A DNA stretch of 64,000 nt, taken from contig CM066735.1 of NCBI GenBank assembly GCA_033961575.1, positions 38,211,501 to 38,275,500 on the forward strand, given 5' to 3'. The stretch is from Aselliscus stoliczkanus. Its lineage: Eukaryota; Chordata; Mammalia; Chiroptera; Hipposideridae. Below the pieces are notes generated by a model that had not been told where the DNA came from, made no database searches, and saw nothing but the letters and a program-made list of their open reading frames with translations. Below, in pieces: positions 11,731-22,295 of the stretch; position 1 is the stretch's first letter, and every line of letters starts with the position of its first letter. A program made the translations under genes and the position numbers.

Positions 11731-12164
11731 TGAAGAACTTGGCAGTTGGCTTCTTTGTAATGCGAGGCCTGACATTAAGCTATTCATTATCTGGGCATCC
11801 ACTTCACACACAGCTGCTGTTGCTGAGGTGCATCTGGCTGCTTCAGATTCAGCGATAACATGGGTTCCCAAAGGAGAAATGTCTGTGGGGGTTCCCAGTG
11901 GGCCCAGGAGAATGCCCCCAGCATTTCTATCCAATAGCATCTCTATTAATAGTCTGGCATGGGCACAAAAGCATCCTCCCACTACCTGGTTTATATTTGT
12001 TATTCTAGAATCTCCCTTCACTGTCATTCTGATATTTCTGTTGTGTGTCTCATATGTTGGAGTTCCTACTTACTTGGTTCTATGTCCTCTTGGTTTTGGA
12101 GATTGAAATCACTTTTAAGAGTTAACCCTCCAGTAGCTTCTTTCAGTTGAGTATTTGGGGAAGT

Positions 12165-12600
12165 TAATTTTTGAGACTTTGCTTTTCTAAAACTGTCTTT
12201 TTTCTACCCTGACACTTTACTTATAGTTTGGCTGAGAATGCAATTCAAGATTGAAAATAATTTTCCTTTGGTATTTTGAAAGTTTTACTCTAGTATCTTA
12301 TAACTTCTTGGAAGTCTGAAGCCATTTTGTGAATGAATGTTGATCCTTCGCATATGAGTATGAGTTTTATTTCCCCTTAATTTCTGTAACTTAATGAAAC
12401 TTATCTTGGTGTTTCATCATGTAAAATATTGCATGATATTCCTCAGTATGGGTCTATTTTATCCATTATTCTGGCCACTCTATTGGCCACTTCAATATAG
12501 AAGGTTATCTCTGAGTTACATTACATTTTCTTAAAGTTCTTTTCTTTTTTTTTCTTTTTGATGATTTCCTTTTCCTTCAATTTTTGCTATTCCTCACTCA
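12165..12600. mobile_element. Ancient LINE-derived sequence
   Basis: The order TTGAAAGTTTTACTCTAGTA, TTCTTGGAAGTCTGAAGCC, then GTATGGGTCTATTTTATCC and GGCCACTCTATTGGCCAC, then TGATGATTTCC, follows a common very old L1-type block known to me from many mammalian loci. Subfamily and strand are uncertain. Confidence 0.45.
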
Positions 12601-13204
12601 TTCTTAATCAAAAATAACATTTTTTCCCCAAAAAATATTTTGGCCAAACAAGCAATAGAAAGTAGGTCAAATGGCTTCTTTTTCATATAACTTTGAGAAT
12701 CTTAGTGCTGTGAAAGAGATTAATGATGTGCACTCTTACTACAAAATAGGCAGACATCAAGCTTCTGCCCTTCCTTGCCCTACAAAGACAGGAATGGAAT
12801 AAGATATCAGTCAGAAACTCTGTAGGGTATTCTACAAATAGCACAAAAAAGATTTTGAAACAGTGATAAAAGAGGAAGATAAGATGATTTATTTTATTGC
12901 AAATTTGTTGTCAATCAGTAGAACCTGGAATTCTTTCAAAAGCAACCCTGGCTCTTGGCAAAAAAAACAGAAAACATCAATTTGAATCAATTGTCTTAAC
13001 TGGATAGAATTACCAGTGTTACCATAAATTTACTCATTCACTTTCTTCCATTGGTTAAATGGCAAAGTTTATCTCAAACAGTATATAAAATAACCTATAC
13101 CATCAAGAAAAAGCCAGGCTTCCTCTTTAGAATGTTTTGTGTTTTTTGAGATCTGTCCAATAAGTAAAACTAAGTAATTACAAATTCAGTGCTTCTTATT
13201 TTAT
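12601..13204. other. Unassigned sequence
   Basis: No family or exon recognised. The composition is that of the surrounding AT-rich noncoding DNA. Confidence 0.45.
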
Positions 13205-13560
13205 TATTACTAAAATTTATTGGGATGACAATGGTTAGTAAAATTACATAGGTTTCAAGTGAACAATTCTGTAATATGTCATCTATATATCACATTGTAT
13301 GTTCACCACCCAGAGTCAGTTCTTCCATCATCACCATATATTTACCCTACCATTTACCTTCATCTACCACCCCCCATCCCATCCCCACTTACCCTCTGGG
13401 TAGCCATTAAACTATTGTCTGTGTCTATGAGTTTTTGTTTCTTTATTTGTTTGTCTTGTTCCTTTTTTGCTTTCAGTTTTACATCCCACATATCAGTGAA
13501 ATCATATGGTGCTCCACTTTCTCTGTGTGACTTATTTAGCTTAGTGCTTCTTTTGGTTGA
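13205..13560 (-). mobile_element. 5'-truncated L1, 3' end in antisense
   Basis: Antisense L1 3' UTR and ORF2 end: TTTATTGGGATGACAATGG, GGTTTCAAGTGAACAATTCT, CATTTACCTTCATCTACCAC, GTGTCTATGAGTTTTTGTTT and CACATATCAGTGAAATCATA, then TGACTTATTTAGCTTAG. Only the last few hundred bases of the element are present. Frames at 13259-13681 and 13360-13650 are by-products. Confidence 0.82.
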
Positions 13561-13656
13561 GATCATTGAAGAAGATTCCTCAAATTTCTCTTTCAAATTA
13601 CTGAAACAAAGCAGGATTTTAGGCTGCTTTGGAAATAGAATGTTAAACATTAAAAC

Positions 13657-13830
13657 AGGATTTTATTATATATCATTTTAATTGTTTAATTTAAATATGC
13701 ACTTGGATGGCTCTTATCATATTCATTTTTAGTTTCCTTTATATACTAATATATTTTAATTATTCTATAACTTGTTTATCACATGTTCCCAATATTTTCC
13801 CATCTTCATTTCATCCTCTGTACTGTCAGA
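13657..13830 (+). repeat. Diverged unclassified repeat, copy B
   Basis: Partner of 11568-11730 in the same orientation, about 2.1 kb downstream. The L1 3' end at 13205-13560 lies between the copies. After the shared TTCATCCTCTG motif the two diverge, although AACGCAAATGTCTGACAT here and AATGCGAGGCCTGACAT in copy A suggest homology runs on to about 13880. Confidence 0.65.
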
Positions 13831-13889
13831 GCTTGACCTTTGGCCTTTTTTTGTAACGCAAATGTCTGACATAAAACTTTTGATTGGAT

Positions 13890-14984
13890 TTAACCTAATT
13901 TACCAGTTTTTCTCCTCTTCTATTGGAAATGACAGTTTTCTCAATAGCACTCTGAAGTACATTTTATACTTCAGCAATATCACATTGTGTGTTTACTGAC
14001 AAATTTTGTTAATCAAACAAGCTCCTGACAAATCATATAATCATTTAAAGGCTAACATTATTTTATGAATTCATAGCAGCTAGTGTCTATATCTCTTTTT
14101 TTGGTCACTGCACAGCTTTATTAATTTGCCTTTAACTTACAGTTTACGTTATTATAGATATAGGCCAGAACTTCAAGTATTCTCAGCCTAGTCTTCATCA
14201 CTGGCATCATATAGTATTATTTATATTGAATTTGTGTTGCGTGTGTGTGTATGTGTATATATGTATGTGTATGTATATAATCATTTGCAATAAAGATTCT
14301 TTTAGTAGTTTTCTTTTTAGCTTTACAACGACAATTTTTATCAAATTGAGCTTCTCATATTCTCATCTGGATTTATGTTATCAAGAACAATAATCTCTGA
14401 ACTACCTATTTTTGCATAAGGGCAGAAATTTGTTCACAATCAATAATTTTTTTAAACTTTAATTTCTAGCTCTATTGTGTGTTACTGTTTTCTGATTTAA
14501 TGTTACTGTAATCTTGGAATGTATGTCTGGCTCTGGCTATCGTTTTTGTGGAAAATACCTGGTGTCCCAATTAGAAACCAGAGAATTTGACATCAACAAA
14601 TTGTGTGTTAATAACACATAAATGAGCCATATTTAAATGTAATGTTTAGCAGCTGTAAGGCTAGTTAAGGGAAAACTCAGTTCCACTGGCCAATTTACAG
14701 AGTCATAAGTCAGAATAAACTGGTAAATAAGGCTCAGAAATATAAGTGAGTTGGCTGCCCATAGCCCTGCAAAATGTTTGCAAAAAAGGTGAGAACTAGG
14801 ACAGCTTTATTGATTTTCACTTATTTCATCTAATTCATGTTCATCTATGTCATTATTGGTACATGGCTCTGATTGATGTCAGATGTTTTATTGGAATTAT
14901 TTGAGAGCTTTTTCATGACTCATACCACTAATTAGTTATTCTCAACCTTCGTAACTTTCAGGCTATGTTCTATGGCATGGACCT
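13890..14984. other. Unassigned sequence with a short GT/AT tract
   Basis: A short imperfect GT/AT tract lies at about 14235-14278. Nothing else is recognised. Confidence 0.45.
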
Positions 14985-15160
14985 TAGTCCTAGATGCACA
15001 CTGGAGGCATGTGGGCAGCATTTTAAATGACATGATCATCCAGACTCTATCCCTAGAGACTGTGATTCAATTAATCTCTAGTTGTCCTTCAGCACTGATG
15101 TTTTGAGGAAGCTCTCCACCGGAATCTAATATGTAGCCACGGTTAAGAATCTCTGCTCTG
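14985..15160 (+). mobile_element. MER5A-like hAT-Charlie MITE
   Basis: Follows the MER5A order: CCTAGATGCACACTGGAGG at the left, ATTCAATTAATCTCTAG in the middle, and AATCTAATATGTAGCCACGG with TTAAGAATCTCTG at the right. The ends are approximate inverted repeats. Well diverged, as expected for this old family. Confidence 0.65.
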
Positions 15161-15799
15161 TGTTATACAATGCTGTGATTTCAACCGTGTACATTTTCAG
15201 GTGCTCAAGAACACAGAAATCTAGAATCAAGACTAAAAAGTTTAGACATAACCTTAGAATTCATGAATTTACTCTTCTTCTAAGACAGGAATTGGTCTTA
15301 TTACATTTTTGATGGGTAATAACCCAGTGTTGGTAAAATTTCATTACCATTATATTTCTGACAACTCCACATTTCTTTCTTTGTCTAAGCCAAAATATCT
15401 TTCGTTTTTATTCATAATTACATTTCATAATTCTTTTTTTTGAAGGTGCTGGGGATTAAATAACTTGTTTATTCTTACATATTCATAATTTTCTTGTGAA
15501 TTCCTAATTGCTTTATCCACTGAACATTGATATTATTAATAAATATTTTTTCAGTGGACATACATTTTTAATTGTTTCATTGTTATTTACAATAAATCTT
15601 CCAGTTCTTTTTAGCATGTAAATGGGCCTGAGTGTTCTGCTCTTCAAATGGTGGAGGACAAAAAAGTTTCCTTCACAAAGTTTCTACTTTTAAAGGCATG
15701 TAGTTGGTTGGTTGAAAGTTGGTTTCATTCAACTGACTTAGAAAATCAGAAGCCTATGTTTAAGCTGCAACTCTGCCATTAACAAATGCATATGGATCC
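15161..15799. other. Unassigned sequence
   Basis: No feature recognised. Confidence 0.4.
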
Positions 15800-15975
15800 C
15801 CATGAGTACTCATCATATGCTCAGTACACTGGTACCAGCGTACTGAGCACATGATGCATACAGAGTATATAGAAGTATAAAATAAGTAATAATGACCATG
15901 TATATTTATATTGTATGTTATAGAGAACTATATGTTCCTTTCCTTGAAGGAGCTCGAATGGAATTGTAGAGATAA
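15800..15975 (-). mobile_element. Possible L2-type fragment, antisense
   Basis: CTTTCCTTGAAGGAGCTCGAAT is reminiscent of the antisense L2 3'-end block, with polygenic decay on both sides. It contains the palindrome at 15811-15856 and ends at an A17 tract (about 15981-15998). Confidence 0.35.
15811..15856. repeat. 46-bp spacer-less palindrome centred on GGTACC
   Basis: The left arm CATCATATGCTCAGTACACT GGT is matched by its complement in the right arm, ACC AGCGTACTGAGCACATGATG. Of 23 base pairs, 21 match and there is no spacer. One mismatch pairs a CpG on the right with what would be its TpG derivative on the left; the other is also consistent with a C-to-T change. No TIR family or target duplication is evident. 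Confidence 0.9.
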
Positions 15976-16207
15976 GAATACAAAAAAAAAAAAAAAAAGA
16001 AACAATGCAAGGCAAACTGTATAATAATTTCTATGACAAACTATGGGTCTGTAAGAGTTGAAAGCACAGGAAAATTAATACTGATAAGTATTTATGGAAG
16101 CTTTCACAAAAGAGAACTTGAAAATGACTTGAACTTTCTCTTGTGATATTTGGATAAAGAATATGAAGGACAAGGAAGGTGTTCTATGTAAAGAAAGTGG
16201 CATAAGG

Positions 16208-16265
16208 AGGTGTGTGTGTGTGAGTGTATGTGTGTGTGTATGCCTGTGTGCCTGTGCGCAGTGTG
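16208..16265. repeat. Imperfect (TG)n microsatellite
   Basis: GT-rich array with GAGTGTA and GCCT interruptions. It accounts for the cysteine/valine-rich frame at 16210-16401 and the His/Thr-rich opposite-strand frame. Confidence 0.85.
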
Positions 16266-16412
16266 TAGAAAGAGAGAAGGAAGAGAAGCAGGGATAGATA
16301 CAGAGAGAGAGGAAGCAAGAAATAGAAATAAGAGAGGGGAAGAGAGACATTCTAAAAGAAAGGAAAATGTGTTGACATTAGGAAGAACTGAAACTAAATA
16401 AGGTGTGGAAGC

Positions 16413-16730
16413 AATATAGCAGAATGATAAAAAGCACCAGCTTTGTATCAGGTTGATATGGGTTTATTATTTTTTTCTTGTTATTTTTTAAGTTGAGATA
16501 TAATTAACATATAACATTCTGTATGTTTAAGGTATACAGCATGGTGGTTTGATATATTTATGTATTGATATATTTATGTATTGATATATTTATGTATTGA
16601 TATATTTATGGAAACCTCAGTTTCCATATTATGTAAATAGAAGCATGACTCCACGCATCCTATTCTAGGTGATAAATAAGGTAATCTCTGTCAAGTATTA
16701 TCTCAGTGTCTGTGCCCAATAAATATTAGG
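16413..16730 (+). mobile_element. MIR SINE split by an L1 fragment
   Basis: The left part, about 16413-16458, reads AGCAGAATGATAAAAAGCAC and GTATCAGGTTGATATGGGTT, a worn MIR 5' section. The right part, about 16611-16730, has GGAAACCTCAGTTTCCATAT followed by GTAATCTCTGTC, the MIR 3' section. The pieces are in order and in the same orientation, so the material between them is a later insertion. Confidence 0.6.
16475..16610 (-). mobile_element. L1 3'-end fragment (antisense) with 18-bp tandem repeat
   Basis: AAGTTGAGATATAATTAACA then ATAACATTCTGTATGTTTAA and GGTATACAGCATGGTGGTTT is an antisense L1 3' UTR. At about 16544-16612 its terminal motif, TGATATATTTATGTATTG, is repeated almost four times. 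The tandem expansion lies exactly at the boundary with the resumed MIR. Confidence 0.75.
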
Positions 16731-19016
16731 TAAAACTTAATGAAGCCCATCAAATAAATCATAAATTTAATATGTTTGGAAATTAGCTCTTCGTAAAGGC
16801 TGCAAATCAGGGAACCATGTTTGGGTTAATTTAGTCTAGCAGTAGAACACAGAACAAAGTTGAGTGAATTTAGAGTTTGAAAGACCATTGAATTGAATAT
16901 TTCAGCAATTCAGTCTTGAAGAGGTATAGTACAATACTAGTGGCAGTAGAAATACAAATAATAGGCCAGATGAAAGAGATTTCAAAGAAAAATTTTGCAA
17001 GTCTTTTGACTCATCTAGGCCTGCCTTGGTTCTTTGTAAAGGTAGGAAGATATCTGAAAGTTTAAAAGAGAATTGAAAATAATGGTTGGACTTTGAATGG
17101 AAGGAAAGGACTGAACTTACAGATGTAAAAACCATCAGTAATAAAAGAAAAGTTGAAATTGTGAAATGAGATGAACTCTCTGAGTAAGAAAGTGCAGTGG
17201 TTGAGCCTTTAGGAAAGAGCTTGTGAGACCTCTCAATCTGTCTGATTGTTAATGGGTTTTTCTCTATTGCAGACCCTTAAAGAGTTTGTACCAGATTATC
17301 AGTGATTTTTTTTTCCATCCATTTCTTTTTCCATTCTTTTCCTCTTCTGGATATTCTTCTCTCCCACCATATCTGTAGCTTCACATTTGCTGACATAGGC
17401 AGTTTCTCTTAAGCTGAGATGGAAGCTATCAACATTTTTTTTTTACTTAATCAGATGATCTTTCAGAGTAAAAACTGACATGAGTTAAGTCAAGGACAGA
17501 ACTGGTCATTTTGCAGTTGCTTTTATCATTCAATTCTAAAAGTATTTTACATTATCAGACACATATTGAAATTCTGTGGCTTCATCCTTATCTGAATATA
17601 TGTGTCAACTATGTTCATATTTTACATTGACTAAAATTTTCTTTTTAAAAATACTACCTCTTTAGTTTGTCTTACAGTAGAAACACAGAGGGAAGAAATT
17701 TACATGCATACATGTTTTTTTTTCTCAGTGTGAAGTGAAATAATCTGGGTTTTGGTGATGGTTAAAGGGACAGTTTTCCTTACTTGGTATGCCATTACCT
17801 AATAGATGGAATGTTTCTCTTCACCTTTATGCTTTGAGTCTGTGGTGTTTGAAGAATAGGACCCCTGGATTTCTGCAATTTATATTCTCCATATCATCAC
17901 AGCCTCCTAAGGTATACTACTTCCTCTCACATTTTTTGTTTGTTTGTTTGTTTGTCTTTTCTATTCTGCACAAACTTGTTCCATACTATCTTATTCCTTT
18001 TGATTAGGGAATACTGGAGACACAAATAGAAAACAGAGAATCTACTTTTTTACCTTGTCCTACTTGGGCCTTCTGGAACTATATGTTTGATGGTAAATGA
18101 TGTTTACGTACCTACAAATGTTTACATAACAGCAAACATGACTAGCAGATGGTGTGCTTGAAAGGCTGTGTGGTTGTTCAACCAGTTTAATGGTTGTTAC
18201 TTGGGTACTGGGCCGGATACAAAGTCTGCATGATCGTTTTTGTTACTGAAGTGATAGATTCACAACCTGTCTGACTCATAGTTGACTTTTGCCAATGTGT
18301 GCCATGCACAGCCTATATTATGGTGCTCTCTGAGTGGTATGCAACAGATGCAAATGTGGAGTCATTATGGAAATGACTCACACAAGGTGTTTATGAGGTT
18401 CATCATAGCTTTCATTTGGTATCTATGAGAATTTTTCAGAGATGGTGCTATTCCATTTTTAGCGATAATTTTTGCTTCATTCACAGACTGGTGCTCTGCA
18501 AACATCTCCAATGAAGGTGATAAAAACAGAGTTTCTTAAAGATTTAGTAAATGACAAATGGGAACAGATAATTTCTCATGTGCATAACAGAAATGGTGTC
18601 TATTGTACATATACACTCTCATTCAGAACAACTATTATGGCTTTATTATATAATTTGGTAGTCAATATGTACATATAGATATAAACCTATTAAATTTACT
18701 ATAAATACTACTTAAAATTTTTCTATTTTTTAAGGAAAATATGTTTTGCCATGACCTGTGCCTACTTCAGAAAGAAATAAAAGAACAATCTAATCCTGCT
18801 GCAAGTGAAAATACTTAAGTCTAGAGGCTTTTAAAAACGAATCATAGTTAGATAAAGTATTTAATCTATATTAGTCAATCTGCAGTTGACTACTCATAAC
18901 TGATAGCAATTAATTTCTAACCTTCAAAGGGTGTGGAAATAGGACATTTTGAAAAAACAAAGGAACTAGGATACTTTATTTTGTGCAAATACTTTTTAAA
19001 GGCATATCTTTTCTTT
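16731..19016. other. Unassigned sequence
   Basis: About 2.3 kb without a recognised repeat. Positions 18060-18700 are somewhat more balanced in composition. They include an acceptor-like tract ending CATTCACAG at 18486 before a short open frame, which I do not accept as an exon. Confidence 0.4.
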
Positions 19017-19024
19017 TGACTTAT

Positions 19025-19517
19025 TCTTTTTGTTTGTTTAAAAATTTTATTGGGGAATTGGGGGAAGGGACAACGTTGGAGAATTGTGGAAGGGGAACAG
19101 ACAAGTTGCTGTCCTTAAGTTTAGTTGTGGAGGACTTCGCTTCACTGGCCCATGTTGGTATTGTGATCTTTGCACTCTTCCTGGGTGAGGCAGATCAGTC
19201 GCTGGCCATTGGATGGCCACTCACGGCAGCTCACAGCAGCTCACACCAGCTGTCTGCCGCTCATGCTGGCTGCCTCAGCCACTCGTGCTGGCTGCCAGCC
19301 GCTCACGGTAGCTTACCGCAGACCACTGTAGCCCCACTGCAGCCTACACAGTCGTTGGTGACTCACAGCAGCCTAGCTCCAGGCCAAGCTGTAATTCACC
19401 ATCTTCGCTGTAGAGGGCGCAGTGTCACTGGCCCATGTGGGATCCGAACCAGTGGCCCTGCTGTCAGGGCTGGTGCTCCCAAGCCAACTCTTAACCAAAG
19501 AGCTACTTGGCTGGCCC
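19025..19517 (-). mobile_element. Long tRNA-derived SINE
   Basis: On the minus strand it begins GGGCCAGCCAAGTAGCTC (A-box region), followed by a B-box-like GGTTCGGATCC, here read from GGATCCGAACC. It then has a GC-rich body with repeated GCTGC/GTGAGC motifs and ends with the CCCC-AATTCCCC tandem units and AATAAAATTTTT. The direct repeat TTGACTTA flanks it (19017-19024 and 19518-19525). At about 490 bp it is the longest single-head member here. The 204-aa frame at 18983-19597 is an antisense read through it, not a gene. Confidence 0.88.
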
Positions 19518-19525
19518 TTGACTTA

Positions 19526-22250
19526 GATATTATTAAGAAATACAACACATTGGAAAGGCATGAAAAATTGAGAAGTTGTAAGCATAGTAATAACTAAAGT
19601 AAATGTCAGTTTAGATTCTCCTAATAATGTTGAGGGAAATTTTGAGTTGTCAATATAATTTAAAATGCTGTTTTTACACATTTTATTTTCATGCATTAAC
19701 TTTGGTATTTAGGCATGAGAAAATGATAAACAACTTTCATTAGTTTTACAATTCCACCAGAAAAAAAGAAGTATATTTTTTACAGTGTTCTTTCCTGCAA
19801 ATAATAAATTCTTACTTTTTATAAGATGAAGTGCCAAGTTTCCAACTTTAAGAAAAAGAAATGGGTAACTTTAAGTCTTTGTATAAACAATGATACTTTC
19901 TAGCCACATCAAATGCTGTTTAAGATCCCTGACAAAAAATTCTAACAGTTTTTGTATTAATAATTCTATATTTATTTGATAACATTTATTTGTAGCATTT
20001 TCATAGTGTACAGTGTCAATAATAAATCATTTATTATGAATTAAGCATTAATTTACACAGGGGGAAGGTGAAGTGCTGCAGACAGTGGTGATAGAATTTA
20101 CCAGTTACATATAAGATCTCAGTTGATTCAATCATCAGTTTAGGATGAAAGTGGATTAATAAAAGCATAAAAATCTTAACATAGTTTCAAAAGATTCAGC
20201 ATTAAACATTTCAAAGAGTTTAAAATTTTTATGTAGACTTTATGTAAGGCTGTTCATATTTCATTAATTTAAAAATATATTTGTCAATTTCAACTCACTA
20301 ATTACTAATTTTTTGATCACTAGAAAAATGTATAGCTAAAGCTTTGTTTTTCCACTGAAAGTCAGAAATTAAGGTAGATATGACTCACCTCTATAAAAGT
20401 TAACCTTTTATTAAATCACATTTTTTTATACTTCTAAGACATAGCAGCTGGCATTTTCTAGTTCATTCATTCATTCATTCATTCATTTGTTTTAGAGCCA
20501 TGTGTTTGGTTCCCTATCATGTATGAACTTTAATAAGTACTTCCAAGTTAGCCAGGACACCATGAGCCAATCTGACTTGGATGGGTCCCTCTCGCAAAAT
20601 GCAAATGCATCGTTTTCCCTATACTACTGTGAGTTGCCTATTCCCACCCCTAAGTACATGGCATTTTTTGCAACTCTGTTTACTTTTAAGAGTTTACGAA
20701 TAAATCACACTACTTAAAATTAGATATTAATAGGGTTCTTTTTGAGATTTTTAATTTTTCACATAAAATGTTTTTAATTTTTCACATAAAATATAATCAA
20801 TAGCCTAACACCTTCGGGCCTCATTGTGCATTTTTCCTAGTGTTAGCATGAGCTAAAAATCATTTTCTGAGTCAGATTGGTATAAACTCACCTGTTTCCT
20901 GTCCCACTTTCATCTGAAACTTGAGTAACCACATCCATGTCAACGATTTTTCTCAGCTTTCTGCATCTACATAAAGTAATAAGAACTTTCCCCTAGAATC
21001 TCTACTTTTGCTAAACTGTAAAAGTTTTCCCTTTAATCACTAAAATATAGTATTTATGTCCCCATCGACTATCTTAGGGAATTAAAAACTCAAATTCACT
21101 TCTATTCAGTATCTATCAAGTTTTTATTATAAGAAACATAACAGGTAATGTGGTATTCAGATTTACCCAGGGTCAATATTATTCAATCCATAGGTCACAA
21201 ACCATTTGAGGATCAGGAAATTAATTTAATAGTTCTTGACCAACTTTTAAATATTGAATGATATTAGAATAGAATAGAAAATGTCAGGTTATATACACAG
21301 TAAAATGTAAGCTGTTTTATTATGTGTGTGTGTGTGTGTGTTTATATTTATATACATGAATTGTATATATCTTACTGTGATTCATAAAATATTTTTATCT
21401 TTATTGTAATCTGTAAATCATTGCATGGTGTTTCTGGACTCCATTATTCTAGTACCATGTAGAAATTATTCTTACAGAATTCTGCTTTGCAATAGTGTTA
21501 TCAGTTTACATCAAAGAGTATTATAAAACAACTACTTGAAATCTGTTTATTTAATGAAGGAAGAGGTAGATGCTCTTAATCCCTGAGTACATGGACCATA
21601 GTCACTACTTTACAGGAATCCGTATGACAGATTTATTTATTTTCTCTATGCTAGGGATGATTGGGATTCTCCTGACAAATTCACCAATTGTCTTTTTTTT
21701 TTTTTAAGAGATGGGAATTTTGGAACAAAAATTGTAGACTCTTTTTTAACAAGTAGAAAGGATCTTTTGGCTTATGTGTTATGCATTAACTTTATACTGA
21801 TTTCATTTTATGTTTTGAACATTTTAATTTTTTATGCCTTATTCATTTGTTAAAAATCTTGGCTTACAGTTATAATTTTTAGAATTAGGCCAGGGATATA
21901 CTCATACATAGATACATTTACAAATCAATTATAAGGAATTAAAATGATACTTGATCTGTTTTTCTTATGGAATCATCATGATAACCATCCTATGGTGGGA
22001 CTGATACTTTCAGGCATGACCTTGAACATAACAAGCCAGATAACCTAAAGGTTTTGGACAGGAAATTATCTTTACACACTTAGGTACAACCTTTAAAGGA
22101 ATGTTTGACATTAACACATAGCGTAGCACAATTCCAGAGAAAACTAAGGCTATTTGATAACACAAAGGATCAATTGATGAGGGACCCACAAGCAAAAAGA
22201 ACTTTCCCAAAAAAGGGATATTTCTTAGGATTACATGTAGACTCTTCAAA
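19526..22250. other. Long unassigned AT-rich stretch
   Basis: About 2.7 kb with no recognised family beyond simple repeats: (CATT)n at about 20461-20487 and (TG)n at about 21322-21342. A short direct duplication of TTTTTAATTTTTCACATAAAAT occurs at about 20749-20790. No exon candidate stands out. Confidence 0.45.
20461..20487. repeat. (CATT)n microsatellite
   Basis: Six perfect ATTC units. Confidence 0.9.
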
Positions 22251-22251
22251 A

Positions 22252-22295
22252 TCTCTCTCTCTCTCGCTCTCGCTCTCGCTCTTGCTCTCACTCTC
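22252..22295. repeat. (CTCTCG)n-type microsatellite
   Basis: A CT array with regularly spaced CG dinucleotides (CTCTCG units) and one CTCTTG. The CpGs are notable because they would decay quickly if methylated, so this array may be young. It explains the RARARARE frame at 22010-22306. Confidence 0.9.

Noticed and set aside
11662..12106. 121-aa and 142-aa frames on opposite strands
   Set aside because: They overlap almost completely on opposite strands and begin in the unclassified repeat; no domain, start context or splice evidence.
18469..18678. Acceptor-like tract TTTGCTTCATTCACAG followed by an open frame
   Set aside because: No consensus donor ends the open segment and the peptide is not recognised. 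A single acceptor-like tract is common by chance in T-rich DNA.
18983..19597. 204-aa open frame, the longest in the window
   Set aside because: It reads antisense through a tRNA-derived SINE; the Ser/Ala/His-rich body is the GC-rich SINE core.
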